Below, piece by piece: positions 46,649 to 60,263 of a stretch of DNA of 64,000 bases. Location of the stretch: positions 13,393,001-13,457,000 of the forward strand of contig CM028889.1 in assembly GCA_016801885.1 (NCBI GenBank), written 5' to 3'. How positions within the stretch are numbered: the first letter of the stretch is position 1; each line of letters begins with the position of its first letter. The notes beneath the pieces are model-generated. The model had not been told where the DNA came from, ran no database searches, and saw only the letters and a program-made list of their open reading frames with translations. Both the position numbers and the translations under genes were made by a program. This stretch comes from Toxotes chatareus. Lineage: Eukaryota; Chordata; Actinopteri; Toxotidae.

Positions 46649-49600
46649 CGTGTTTGATTTGTGGTGTGTTTGCCCCAGCTGCAGAACACAGGGATCCACT
46701 CAGCAGGCGAAATCACTTCACAGAGGGAGGGGAAGGGATGCTTGGGGTTATCTCCTGGGGCGACTGGAGCATGGTATGGGGATAATGTTACAATGCATGT
46801 GACTTAATTCCTCCCTCTGAAAGGAGGAAGAAATATTTTTTGAGCTATTTCAAAGAACTAGCAAAAATCAAGCTTTTCATAAAGCCTGGCTTGGAAAGAA
46901 GAAGAAAAAAGTGACATAAACCTTTAAGAACTTCAATTCATCACTGCTTTGATTTCCTATCCTTTTTCTCTGTATCATTCCTTTTTCATCTCATATTGTT
47001 TATTTTTTGTGACCATTATCAATTGTTCATGCAAAGCTATGTGCATTATGTGATTTTTCTTTTTCATTTATATTATAAGTTTAAGGGGTTAGATTAAGGG
47101 TTAGTTTGAAGACAGTTCTGGAAATGTGGTGCTGTGAGTCTGTGAGTTTCTCACAAGGTTTTACCATTGCACCAACATCACTTTGTGCTTATATGTTTAT
47201 ATTACCATGCCAGTATCCTTTCTTGTGTAACAGTTCTTGTGTCCTTCATGTATAGGATTAAAATGTATGTTTTTTCCTTACAATACCGAACAAGCTCAGA
47301 AAGTATCAGAAACCAGAAAAACAACCCCACCAGCAGAATTTAAAACACAGGTGCCGCAGATTTATAGAAGCAGAATTATACAGAAACATAAACAGCAACA
47401 AATGTTTCTCAGTTTCTTCATCTGCCTCTGCATCACTCTTTATCACCAGGTTGACAGCACGACTGTGGAAAATACAAAATCTGATCAAAGGTACACCAAG
47501 CCTCTTTGCTTGTGGGATTCATCAATGATGATTTCAGCAAAGTGAAATTTAACAGCTGAACTCTTTTTTTTTTTTTTTTATTGCCAATTTATGCTGCGCA
47601 ATCATCCAACAGTAATGAATGACATTCCCCAGTAATAAGAGGCTAAGAGGTGAAAGCATTTTCTTGCTCAGTGTAGAAAACTTTTCCAATCTTCAGTATT
47701 AAGTGAATGGCAAGAACATTGTCACTTATAAATGGTGTGTAGGTATGGAGTGTCTCCAAATAATGTAATAATTATAAGGCAATCCCCATGTTAAAACTCC
47801 TGAATTAAGAATTTTAAAAGACTGAGGAAACACTGAATAAATCAAGGTATATCATATTTACCATTTTTAAGAGGTAAAAATATGACATTAACCAAAATCA
47901 AATAATCAACAAAAATAAAATACATTATAAATTCAGTTATTTAGGGGTAAATAACATACAGCTCAGAATCTGTAGTAATTAGTAACCTGTGGTGATATCT
48001 AAAAACTTTCAACTTGTAACAAAGATGCCTTCATTCTCTTTTTCAGCCATGCAGTCACATACTGTCCTGTCAAGCCAGTGGAAGCAACTGGCTTGTAGAC
48101 TGTGTTTTTTGGGCTTACCATCTTCGAGCTTGACATGCTGTGACACCATATTTTGTGGCCACTTCACAAGTGACTCTGTATGTACCCTTCCAGAGGAAAA
48201 GACAACAGGAGACAGTTTCCACTGTTTCTTTCCTCTGTGGCAACAAAACACGTAACATGAGCCAGCAGAAAACTCTGCAAGTCAACTGTATGTTTACTGG
48301 ACACTTGGAGGTATGATTAGCAGGCCCAGTATAGATAGAAAGGTAGAAACTTTGGAGCTTCAACCCTAAAGCTGGTAGAAACACACACAGCGCTGCTTGA
48401 ATGCACATAGGATGGACTGTAGAGAGTAAAGGAAAAAAAAAAACCTAAAATAATGCTAGGAAACTGATCAATAGTCTTTCTTTTCCAAAGACAAGCAAAA
48501 AAAGATACATAACTCAAGAAAAATGTTTCTTTTGCCTTTGAACGAGTTAATGCAAACATTAAGTGTTAAAAAAATTGAAACTAAATGCACAAAACATTCT
48601 CCTTTGAATTTAACATGAAAAAAGTTCAATATGTCCAACAGTCGAGCTATTGCATCCCTGCATCACATCTACAGTAATCCCTAAAATGTACCAGGATCTC
48701 ATTTCCTCAACTGGAAAATCTGAGAGGGATGTTGTCCTCTTTTCCACTCTCCCCTCAACCAACACAATCCCTTTGCTCTTAGGCATTTTTAAAGCTCTTC
48801 CTTTTGTGGTCACTGAAAGAGGTCACTCTTGGTTGAAATGGACTTCCTCCCTCAGATGCTGGACAAAACATTTGAAGTTGCTGGAACCAAATAAATTTCA
48901 ATTTTTGCCACACATCACAGCAAGCACATGGCCACAGTGATCACAGCAGAAACTCCTCAAACGTTCATGTGTAAAAGCAGTATCTTAAAAACAAAATATT
49001 ATCACTGAGCAACTTCTCAAATCAGTTTAATTTAACTGGAAGCAAGTGATATTATATCATGTTTTCCCACCAGTTTTAAGAAAAGTGCATTATAAATTAA
49101 TTGATTTTGAAGTTAGTATCTCGTCCTTATGATTGTTTTTGTTCTGTTTCCAGAATGATATTTAAATTTCATGTTCAGATTTTTTACTTATTAGGGTATT
49201 TTTTATTCATTTATTTTAAAAAAATTGAGTCTCAATATTTTGATGTCTTTAGGTCAGATATTTAAAAGTATTTTTAAAAAAAAGGGCTTGTTCAAAAATA
49301 TGGCATTCAGAATTATGACTATGAAATGACCATAGACTGAAATTTAACTTTATACAGAATTGTAGATAACCTCAAATATTTCAGCTTCAAAGGAGGAGTG
49401 TGTTTGTGTAGCATAGCTACTGTATGCGTAGACCTGCTCCCTGGAAATATTCAAACAACCCCACCACAGAAGTGAGGCACTTTAAAACCACTCATATATC
49501 CTTTGCTTGTAAAGGTTTAAAGGCTTTACAGATGTCCATCACTAAAAGTCACTTTACTGATTGCTTGAACCTATACCTACAATAAAAGAATATAAATCTG

Positions 49601-52600
49601 GCCCACAAGAAGTTAGGGAGTTAGGAAAAATAATGGCTGAGATAATGTATTTTTTAAGCAATGGAAATGAAGAAGCATTTTAAAGATAATCCTCTTATAG
49701 TTACATATATTTCACCTTTCATTTCCTTCTGACAGTTAACAGAGGACAGACGTGAACATTAAACAAAAACTGAATTTTCCAGGTTCAGGAATAGTGATTT
49801 CTCTGGAGCAAACAGAAGATTTGTGAGCACACGTCCACTGAGGGAAGTTAAAGTGAAAAGACAAATAACTGCTCACATTCTTTGATTGATTGTTGATCTC
49901 TGGGAAATGCAGTGCCAAAACAATATGACAACAAACAGTTGAAACATTGAGGAAAAAAAGAGTCCTGAGGATTCAGACTTTGAGAGCATCATGATTTTAC
50001 TCACTCAGGGAGAGTGTTTGTCGCAGGCCAGGGATGGAAAAAAAAACTAATGGCTGATGATCACTCATTGATCCCACAGCTCTCCAGCAGCCACATCTCT
50101 TAGCTCATTTCTGACCTCCCCTCCCCAGTGCCTCCCAACAAACCCGCAAGGTCTCATTGATCTGCGTCCTTCAAGGGCACAGTGATCGCATGGTTGGAGA
50201 CATCCTGCAAGACGGTCGAACAAGTTAAGATGAGTGCTGTGGACAACTTACTGTAGAGAGTCAGCAGGGACGATGATCAGGGGAAGACAGCGTAATACAG
50301 CTCAAAGATTGAGGGCTTACCCATATCTCCACCTCATTACCCTGTTATTCCAATTTGTAAATGCATTCCTCAGCATTGCCCTGAATCCTAAGAGGAGGTC
50401 TTCTCCTCTGCCAACAATCTGGAAAGAGGTAGGAAAAAGAAGAGAGAAAACATTGCTTTAAAAAAAAGCAATTTCCCGACATATGGAGTTTATCATCCGT
50501 CTGCTTTGCTATAGCCATGAGGTGATTTTAATAAAATCCAATGTATTTCTATCAGATATGAAAAACCTGCATTCACACCTATGTAATTAATTATAAAGCT
50601 GTGTTGTAAATCATGCCTTGCGGTTGCATGTGACTGAAGAAGACAGCTCTATCTAAACATGTTGTTTGAAGGGTTAGTGGGGTTACATCTATTCCATGGG
50701 ACTGGTGTTTTCTTCTAATGATACCTGAGATTGAATTCATTGTTTCTGGGTATCTGATGAAAGAACTATGATTTTGCCCTTTACGATGGAAGGAACCACT
50801 CACCTTTTCAATTTCAGAATACAATGTTGAAAATTCAAAGGCTCCTCACACTCACAAAGGCTTTACTTGTTCTGGCTAATTAGACCTCTGCTCATGTGGG
50901 CAGACCTATGCCGGGAACCACATGAGGTCACTGGACTCCTTGGAACAATAAGGATGATAAAGGTGTAATTTTTACCACCCTAGTAGGTGTAACAAAGCTA
51001 GCAGGAAAGTGAGAACATGTCAAATAAAATAACACTTATGCATGCCCACACAGTCCTGAGAAGAGCTCTGATCAGCCATAACAAGTGAAAACACCTGTGG
51101 GGGTGTACCATGGGTGTGCAGGCCCTTTAATGAAAAAATAGTGTCTTAATGCTGGTTTCATTTACTTGTTTACTTTAACAGTTTTCTCCATCTATGTGGG
51201 AGTTGAATGACACGACCGCCTGTTTTGCAACATTAAATAAAAGGCTTGTTACAGCCAGCACAACCATTTTGGGCTGATCCTCACTAATCATAAATTACAT
51301 GTGCACGGACTGTGGTTCTGTCACCACATATGAATGTGAACACACTTCTCGTTCTATATTGTGTTGTTTCTTAGAGAATAAAGAGGGGCATGGAATCAAT
51401 AATGTACTTTGCTGATTCTAATCAGCAGGTAAATTACTCAGAGGAAGCGTGTGGGCACCAGACACAACCTCTCTCCTCTCCATCACGTTCCCTCATTCCT
51501 GCTTTGCATATTACTTTACTTCTCATTGTTGCTTTCTCCCCCATGTTTCTCCCCTCTCCTCTCATCCATCTTCCCTTATGTATCTCCTTTGATTGAAATC
51601 ACTGTTATTTCTCAAGCAACCATCGGCGATGCTGGTATGTAAGTCTCTGATTAGACTACATTCCTTGTCTTTTAAGATGAGGAAGATTTATACCTTTTCA
51701 TTATTATAAAGAAACCATTTAATCAATAATTGGTAAGAGGGAGAATTTATGGCAATTTAAGGCATTTAAGGCATTGTTGGTTAAAAAATCTTTGGGGCCA
51801 ATGTTAGTAACTGTAACAAAGCCTGTGGCTGCTGAGGGCTTGGTTCCGGGCCCACCGTGTGAAGAGAGGCAGTGGCGAAGCAATCACTCTGGCTGGATGG
51901 AGGACTATAATCTCTGCCAGCTGCTGACAAGAAAGACACGAGACACTTGTGCCACCTTAAATCTCAAATAAGATTTGAGGACAGGGAGTCACCTGAGTAT
52001 TTTATGAAAAGGCAGACAAACACATGCAGATATGCACGCAAACACACACGCATGCCTCCTCTTAGGTGTCTGACGGCTTGTTGCTTCACTCAACAGTAGA
52101 AAGCTGTGATACTGCCAAGTGTGAGCTGTGTACTTGTCCCTGAAATGATCACAGGCAGCCAGAAACTCCCCGAAGAAACAACTTGGTAAAATTCAATGCG
52201 AACAAGTTCACTCATCACTGCCAATTCCCTATCCACTACCTTGTGTGTATTTGTCTGAGCTGTACAGCTTGCTATTTGATGTTTATCTTTTTTTTTTTTT
52301 TTAATGTCTCTCATACAATTATGTTTGGGCATACCCAAGGGCCTCCCTTACTTCCCCTCTTCTACCTCTGTAAAGTTTTATTTGATTGATTTTCAGCAAT
52401 TTCGTCTTGTAAATCCACTATCTCTATCATGCTTGGCTTACTGTGCTGATGTCTGCCCTTGCTGTCGACACTGTTTCAGCTAAGAGGTGGATGAATGTTG
52501 AAGGGAGAGGGAAAGAAAAAATAAAAAAATAAAAACGAGGATAGGGAAGGGAGGGAAGCCAGTCCTGTAAGAGGCTTAAGAGCCTCCTGGAAGCCGCAGT

Positions 52601-55254
52601 TTGGCTTGGGACCGAGTGCTGTTGTGGAATTGAGTTGCTCCTTTATCTGCTTTCGGCTTTGTGATTCCAGGCAAAAGTCTGACCACCACTGTCCTGCTTG
52701 GTTGGCTGTGGCACATACACACAAGTACGCACGTACACACAACCACAGGCTTAAGACCCTCTCACACACGAATGACTCCATCTTTAATTTCTCAGTTTGA
52801 ACTTTTTAGTTGCTGTTTGGAGGCAACAACAACAGCAGGGAGCATCAAACAGACTGAATTTGTTCATTTCTCTGAGTTGGGGATGATGTTTGTACATCAC
52901 ACACAGGTTTTCCTCAAGTTTCTCAAACTGGTGTTCATCCTCATGGCTTAGATTACTGTTGTGTTCACTGATGTGGCAGGTCCAATACATAAACACCTTC
53001 CTGCTCCACAGCAACAAGGACGAAGGCTTGACTTGTGCAGGTGCCAGTATGTTCGGCAATTTCAAAACTAGCTGTGGTTTAAAGTGAAAAACTTAAGATT
53101 TATCTAGATTTATGTAAATGACAATTTATTGAATATTACAATGATCACATACACATTGTTGTGCAAGTGCAAAAGGGGGCAAATATGCTGTCACCTTTTG
53201 TAATACATTGTTAATATACATAACAAGTTTGACTTTGAGTGGGAGGTATAAAATGTGTCATGCGCTGTAGGTGTCATTAATGTTGAGGGCAGGCAGACAG
53301 TTCCCAGGTCAGAAATAGTCTTGCACCTGCTGATGTGACATGTAAACGCCCATCCATATCTTGTTAAGTATATTAATAATAAAACAAATAAGACGTTTCC
53401 AATGTCCACTAGAAAACCAAAACCGACAATGAATTCACAGTATTATTGTAACAGGTATTACCTGTGCAGCCTCTGCCTGATGTGGCACATTGTTGCAATT
53501 TCTCTCGGTCTGTCAAATGTAATGTAGAAATGTAAACAGTGAGCCTCTTTCCTGAAGATTTGCAGTGACGTTTTCCCGACTCAAACCTGCTCTCCTGGAA
53601 ATAGAAAATGGAGTTGAGGGGTTGTTTTGGAATAAGCTGTAATTATAGTGATTGTAAAGCTGTAAGTGCTATAATAATTAAGCATTTGAGCATTTGGCAC
53701 ACATATAATAACAAATCGTGTATATAAAAAGATTGTATCATATGTCAATTGATGAAATAGCAAGGAAACGAAAAGTCAAGACAGAATCATATTAAAGGAA
53801 ATATATAAAGAAACAAAATCCACCCTAAGTGTTGGCTTAAATGCATGCCTGAAACAAGGCGATGAATGGTAAATTTGGCCCCAGTTAATTGTCTAACTGA
53901 TGTAGCAAAAGACAAGGACTTTAAAAAAAGAAAGAAAAAACATACAGAATAATAAAATGTAATTTTAAATCTACAAATGTTCCAGATTTTAATCCACTTG
54001 GGCGAATACTCGAATATCCGCCACTGAAGAAAAAAAAATGATAGAAAAGAGAAAAATAAATAGCATTAAGACATAATTCTTTCACAACAAAAAAATGATA
54101 CAATAAATAATATAGCATCATACAAATAGAGAAACCCTCAATACAGTGTACAGAGAGGGACTGGATTTGAGGGCACTGGCCATGAACACTTCTAAATTTA
54201 CCTTGTTCTAAGATTTTAACACCTGTAAATAAATTCCCGAAACAAGCGAAGCTACATTCCAAACCTAAGTGGATTATTATTCTTTGATGAGAAATTCAAT
54301 ATTGGGAAGCAACACATAATGAATGGCTTTCACAGATGGACAATTTTTGCATTGCAGGGCTGAAACAAAGCAGGGTGAGCAGGTGATAGAAAATCCTGAG
54401 ATAAAACAGACTGTGAAATTATAACTATTTATGTTTAATGAATTAGCCACATGAATCTGTTGCAGTCTGATTCAGTCCAGACTCAGACAGCCTGAATGTT
54501 GCACAGGTATCCAACTGACAGAAGTGGCAGTGTTTTCAGAGTCAGAATCCAAGGGCAAGTAGATTAATTTTACAGTCACGTCTGCTTGAATAAAATTTCA
54601 CCCAAACATGCAAAAATGCTCAATGACATAAAGCCAAATGATACACTGACTACTCTTATCCTCTCTGTTGAATGTTTAACTCTGAATGACAACTCTAAAA
54701 TGTCAATTTTTTATTCTTTTTTTTAAATCAGCCACGGAGCAATTGCCACTGTGCCTGGGTTTCCTCAGGACAAAATGACAGTCCGCACACAGTGACCTGG
54801 CAGACCAAGATTCAGCTATTCTCTCTAACTCCAGCCAGCATTTGTGTTTAATCAGGCAACGACAAAACAAAGATGCCCGAGTTTAAGTTCAAGGCTCTGC
54901 TTCTCCTTTAGATTTGCACTGATGAAAACAGGTCCAGTTTTCATGGTGTCCAGCTCTTTTTATATAGTTTTTCTGGATAAATGTCAACCCATGACCTTTT
55001 TTGAAGTAATTTACTCTCCACAGAAGCCCGATGCAGCTCCTGCCAGTTTTCAGTGCTGAGGTGGTCTTTTACTGCTATAATCCTTAACCAGAATATGAAT
55101 ACGTGTAATCACACACAAATTCTTAAATTTTGTGTGTTGTCAAAACTAGATTCTTGGAGAAATACACACAAATTCAAAAGGTATTGCCACATTTTGATTT
55201 TATTTTGTGAGGCAGAGTACTTAGGAAAAAAAACTAGACAATTTCCTTACATGG
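46642..55254. other. No recognised gene
   Basis: Long intergenic or intronic stretch with homopolymer runs (T-run near 47,565-47,579, T-run near 52,288). It contains an exon-like 41-nt segment at 47,450-47,490. Open frames of up to 113 codons show no domain I recognise, and no transposon termini were found by eye. Confidence 0.45.
47450..47490 (+). other. Exon-like segment, 41 nt, unproven
   Basis: A long pyrimidine-rich acceptor region (CTTCATCTGCCTCTGCATC, then ACTCTTTATCACCAG) ends at 47449. A donor (CAAAG then GTACAC) follows at 47491. The segment can read VDSTTVENTKSDQ in one frame, but a second frame is also open, so reading frame and reality are both uncertain. Confidence 0.15.
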
Positions 55255-55745
55255 ACGTTGTTAGGCCCATTTTAGGGGGTCTTGAGCCCCCCCCCCCAAA
55301 CAATCGGGTGGGAGTCAAGAATAGTTAACCATATTTCTGGTTGTTTCTATCTCTAAAAAAAAAAAAAAAAAAATTAAATAAAAAAAAAAAAAAGTAAAAA
55401 AGAGAGAGCTAAGCTCCTTCACTGGGTGTTATCATTATCATCAACAGAAAAGCACACAATAAATTATTATTTATTGTGCAATAGCACAATAAATAACCAC
55501 CCCTCTTCACATCCAGACACCGACTGAGTTAGAGCCAGATGACAGGAAGAGCTGTCGCTCTCTCTCACCTGTCGGTCTGCTGTGAAGGTGGGTCAAATTG
55601 ATCTCACAGTCATTTGCGATACATAACAATTAACAGGGATATTCATACTGAATAAATTACTGTTATATTTGCAGTTTTTCCTGACAGTTATAAATAGCTC
55701 CCCCCAAAAGTGGCCAAGCCCCCCCCATTTCCAAATCCTAGTGAC
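55255..55745. mobile_element. Probable non-autonomous element with imperfect inverted ends
   Basis: The left side reads GTTAGGCCCATTTTAGGGGG then TCTTGAGCCCCCCC. The right side, reversed, reads CTAGGATTTGGAAATGGGGG then GGGCTTGGCCACTTTT. The shared frame of TAGG, G-run, CTTG and GCC suggests diverged terminal inverted repeats about 490 bp apart. Inside are two long A-runs (about 55,357-55,395) and a small CACAATAAA/TTTATTGTG hairpin near 55,455. No target duplication was identified. Confidence 0.4.
55357..55395. repeat. Long A-runs
   Basis: Two A-runs of 13 or more bases separated by TTAAATA. Confidence 0.9.
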
Positions 55746-56981
55746 CTCCCTGTTCCCCTGCAGGAAATCGCGAGAGTGGTGCGGTGTGCTGTCCCATTCA
55801 TTGTGTGTACTGTTACTGTAAAGCAGAAACCAAAATATATTCACGACCTTTGTAAATAAAAGAATGATAACAGAGAGGGTGGGAGAAGAAGAAGAGAGGG
55901 ACAGACAGAAAAGGGTCGGATTTGCAATATCATAAAAATACTTATCACAGTTCAACACAGACTGGCCAGAGACTGGAAATAACACAGAGCATCAGCTAAC
56001 AATCAGGAGAGAGCACAATAACAGCTAATACCGACCTCACAGTACAAACTGAGAATGGTAACCTTGGAAACAGCAGAATATCCCATATCATAAGAACCTA
56101 AAGATAAAACATTTATTTGCTATAGTTTCTTCTGTTAAACACACACATAATTCAGATGCCAATACAGATTTGAAATTCATTCATAAAATCACTCACTTTG
56201 TAAAAATGCAGCTTTAAGACAGAGACAGCAACAGTCTAAATGAACAACTACTTACAACAGCACTGTCATATTAGTATCACATCTTATGTCATATGAATCA
56301 ACTCAGTTCAACCTTATTCGCTATATAATGGAAAAGTCTGGCTAATTGAATCCTGTTAATGACACCAGTTTACTGCCAAAATGTGAGCACTAAATAAAGG
56401 ATAATACAAAGAATTAATCACTACAAAGTACTAGATTTTCTTCATCCAAGTGACAAAATTAAATGAGAAAGATACAGGAAGAGGGACAAAGAAATGCTTT
56501 AACTTCAACCTGTATTTTTGTTTATTTTAAAGATACCATTTCTTTTAAAAAACACAGATACCAGCACATGTTCAGACAGTTTCTCCAGGGTTTGGATTCT
56601 GGTGTTCAACTTCAAGTATGTCAATAGCACATAGCTCAGAAGGAGCAAATTAATCATTATTGTTCAACCTGGTAAACTTGACACATCTATTAGGTTTTCA
56701 CAGTGGTCCCTGTGTTCATCATCACCACTACATGGAAAATGAAGCAAATATACCCAAACTGGGTGCATCTTTACAGTCGTCTGAGCTATCTGAGTCATCT
56801 CTCTGCCAGGCTTCCTTCCCTTACCCCTGTCCACCACACAATTAAAAAAAAAAAAAATTAAAAAACCCACCTACACTTAAACCTGACCCAAATAACCCCA
56901 CGTCACTTGATTCTGCAGTGAACCTTGTCCGCACGTAGCGCTTTACAGAGGCGGGAAAAATTCCTGTCGGGAGGCCTCCCT

Positions 56982-57143
56982 ATGTGCCGACGCCAAAAAC
57001 GTAAGAATCGCAAAACGTTTCCTCACCACAACTACTTCAACCCAGAAAGGTCCTACTCCTGTCTCCCCTTGGAACGAAACTTGGCAGAGCGAGACGAGTC
57101 AGTGTTTGACCTCAAAGTCAAACTCACCCTCCCTGTACAATAA
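56982..57143 (+). CDS. Conserved 53-codon open frame in duplication copy 1
   Basis: The frame starts at an ATG (MCRRQKRKNRKTF), continues through RSYSCLPLERNLAERD and VFDLKVKLTLPVQ, and ends in a TAA that overlaps an AATAAA signal (ACAATAAAGC). The frame is also open upstream, without an ATG, to about 56,925. A CTTTACAG acceptor-like site lies just before it in all three copies, so it may be a last exon. Differences from copy 2 are mostly amino-acid changing, which argues against strong purifying selection. It could be a terminal exon, a small gene or a fortuitous frame. The basic N-terminus is the only feature of note, and I do not recognise a family. Confidence 0.3.
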   Translation: MCRRQKRKNRKTFPHHNYFNPERSYSCLPLERNLAERDESVFDLKVKLTLPVQ

Positions 57144-58011
57144 AGCTTCTATCAAAATTTGGGTGGTGATGATGGACAGCAATGCAACTATACTCAGGAC
57201 ACAGGCTGACCAATTGATCTACACCAGACCTGCCTGTGTACCTCCACCATTTAACGATGGAAAACTTACCAACTTACTGACCTAACAATGATTTTACTCA
57301 ATATCAAAAAAAAAATGTGATCATAAATGTATCTCAGATTCCAATACAGATTTTAAATGCATTCATAAAACGTCATCCATGGGCTGAATAACTGCATGAG
57401 AAAGCCAACATCACAGATCCAGCTGTTTCGTTTGCACTTTCCTGAGACCATGTCCTCTTGATGCATCACAAGTGAAGAGCTGGTAAAACTTCAGTTCCAA
57501 CAACAGAGATAATAAATGGTTACAGTCTGTGCTTAATCAGCACTTGAGCTTCACTATGCAGAAAATCATCCCATCCACCTCCTAGATGCAGCAGACTCAC
57601 TTCCTGGTCATGTCCTGTAGTTTGAGGAGCAGCTTGCAGACATGTGCAATGTGGGCTGCAACAGTCCTTCAGAGATGAGGTCTGGAGATCTAGGCGGTGT
57701 CCAGGGTTTGTTGGATCAGGTCAGGCCACAACATTCCCCTTCCAGCCTTCCTTAACGTTGGACATATGACTCAAACAGAGGGGAAAACAATCATTAGTAA
57801 TAAGTAAAAAGCAAAGAGAATAAAGCAAACCTTCAACGTGACCTCTTACCTTTGGTTACCGCTCTCTCACTTCCTCTGACTAATTTCCCCTGACTCTGGT
57901 GTCTGCTGCTTTCACAGACTGTTGTGGAACAGTCCAGTGCATCCAGGTTGACAGCTCCATGTTTTGGGCTCAGAGACAGAAAAGTCCAAATGTAAAGCAA
58001 GAAATTAAAAA

Positions 58012-58038
58012 AACAAACAAACAAACAAACAAACAACA
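58012..58038. repeat. (AAAC)n microsatellite in copy 1
   Basis: About six AAAC units. At the matching place copy 2 has only an A-run. Confidence 0.9.
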
Positions 58039-59081
58039 AAAAAAAAAAGACAAAACACACAAAATACAAATGATCAAACACTACAGAATACAAGGTTTTC
58101 TTCATCCAAGTGACAAAGTTAAATAAATTCACAAAATCAAAATAAAAAACTTAAAAGGTTAACTATGAAAATAAAAGACCAAAAAAACCCCACATAAATA
58201 TGTAAAGTTAAACTAAAATAAATAACATGACAAGTATATGAATAAGGTGCTAAAGGACAAAAACTGACAATTTGAGAGCAACATGTGCAAAAGACAATGT
58301 AAAAGTAAATAGAATGAATAAAGAGAGTAACACCATCACTGGAAGTTCACACACAGAATAAGACCTCAGTTCACTCACAATCGAACTATGGCAGCTACAG
58401 AATCATTTAAGCAGAATTTATGGTCTGTCCAAACTTCAACATATGTTCCTCACTCTGTTCCTTCAAACACTGGAACGAGACGTTAACTGTGTCTTCCCCT
58501 CTAGCATTTTTGACATGGTTTTTATAACACAGTGAAAGGTTTCTCTACCATCTATAAACATCTTTTCAGGTTTGCCTTCTGAAATGTCTGTCACTCTGTT
58601 AAGATTTGTTTACAAAGATTAACAGTTCTACTTCAAGGAAAAGCCTGTTATCCTTAAGATCTTATCTTCAATTCAGCCCATGACAATGTCTCATTTCAAG
58701 TATGTCAATAGCATGTAGCTCAGTAGGAGCAAATTCATCGTTACTGTTCAACCTAGTGAACTTGACACATCTATTAGGTTTTCACAGTGGTCACAGCATT
58801 CATCATCATCACTAGATGGAAAAAGTAAGCAAATATATCCAAACTGGGTGCATCTTTACAGTCATCTGAGCTATCTGAGTCATCTCTCTGCCAGGCTTTC
58901 TTCCCTTACCCTGTCCACCACGCAATAAAAAAACATTTTTAAAAAAAAGTACGAACCCACCTACACTTAAGCCTGACCCAAATAACCCCACGTCGCTTGA
59001 TTCTGCTATAAATCTTGTCCGCGATTGACTGTACATAACTCTTTACAGGGGCGGGAAAAACTCCTGTCGGGAGGCCTCCCT

Positions 59082-59243
59082 ATGTGCCGACGCCAAAAAA
59101 TTAAGAATCGCAAAACTTTTCCTCACCGCACCTACTTCAACCCAGCAAGGTCCTACTCCTGTCTCCCCTTGGAACAAAACTTGGCAGAGCGAGATGAGCC
59201 AGTGTTTGACCTCAAAGTCAAACTCACCCTCCCTGTACAATAA
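59082..59243 (+). CDS. Conserved 53-codon open frame in duplication copy 2
   Basis: Counterpart of the copy-1 frame, with the same length and the same stop overlapping AATAAA. It begins MCRRQKIKNRKTF and keeps RSYSCLPLEQNLAERD. Upstream, TTCTGCTATAAATCTTG offers a TATA-like word and TCTTTACAG an acceptor-like site. I count six or seven amino-acid replacements and two silent changes relative to copy 1, a pattern close to neutral drift. Confidence 0.3.
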   Translation: MCRRQKIKNRKTFPHRTYFNPARSYSCLPLEQNLAERDEPVFDLKVKLTLPVQ

Positions 59244-59995
59244 AGCTTCTATCAAAATTTGGGTGGTGATGATGGACAGCAATGCAACTATACTCAGGAC
59301 ACAGGCTGACCAATTGATCTACACCAGACCTGCCTGTGTTCCTCCACCATTTAATGATGGAAAACTTGCCAACTTACTGACCTAACAATGATTTTACTCA
59401 ATATCAAAAAAAATGTGATCATAAATGTATCTCAGATGCCAATACAGATTTTAAATGCATTCATAAAACATCATCCATGGGCTGAATAACTGCATGAGAA
59501 AGCCAACATCACAGATCCAGCTGTTTCATTTGCACTTTTCTGAGACCATGTCCTCTTGAGGCATCACAAGTGAAGAGCTGGTAAAACTTCAGTTCCAACA
59601 ACAGAGATAATAAATGGTCGCGGTCTGTGCTTAATCAGCACTTGAGCTTCACTATGCAGAAAATCATCCCTGTAGTTTGAAGAGCAGCTTGCAAACTTGT
59701 GCAATGTGGGCTGCAACAGTCCTTCAGAGATGAGGTCCGGAGATCTAGGCGGTGTCCAGGGCTTGGTGGATCAGGTCAGGCCACAAAATTCCCCTTCCAG
59801 CCTTCCTTAACGTTGGACATATGACTTGAACAGAGAAAAAAAAAAAAATCATTAGGCATCAGTAAAACGCAAACAGACTAGAGCAAAACTTAAACATGAC
59901 CTCAGATCTTACCTTTGGTTGCCGCTCTCTCACTTCCTCCTGACTCTGGTGTCCACCGCTTTCACAGACTGTTGTGGAACAGTCCAGTGCATCCA

Positions 59996-60263
59996 TCCCT
60001 GCAGGATGGAAAGTCTGCTGGGAGTCTCCAAACTCATCTATCCATCAGTCCATTAACTCAAAACGTCATCACATTCCAGTTCTGTATTACCTGTGGAAGT
60101 CCTCCTCAGCATGTTCTGCCGTGGTTTTGTGATCTTTGCAAACCCTTCCACATATGCTCAGCAGTAATTACAAAGTCCAATGTCCTGACGTACATGGAGA
60201 CAGTTTGAGAAGATGCTATTGTCTCCTACTGTACTTTACACCTTTTGCAGACTAACATTAACA
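59996..60263. other. 268-bp segment present in copy 2 and absent from copy 1
   Basis: Copy 1 reads CAGTGCATCCAGGTTGACAG without a break (57,936-57,955). In copy 2 the same words are split between ATCCA (59,991-59,995) and GGTTGACAG (from 60,264). The inserted sequence has no clear target duplication or GT...AG ends, so a deletion in copy 1 is as likely as an insertion in copy 2. Confidence 0.8.

Noticed and set aside
51601..51640. Microexon-like CAACCATCGGCGATGCTG followed by GTATGT
   Set aside because: Only 18 bases with a weak acceptor. Such matches are common by chance.
56664..59036. Minus-strand frames sharing KGRKPGREMTQIAQ in the duplication copies
   Set aside because: Copies diverge with frame breaks after the shared part (the copy near 58,812 loses the C-terminal half), so coding support is weaker than for the plus-strand frame. 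The two readings remain unresolved.
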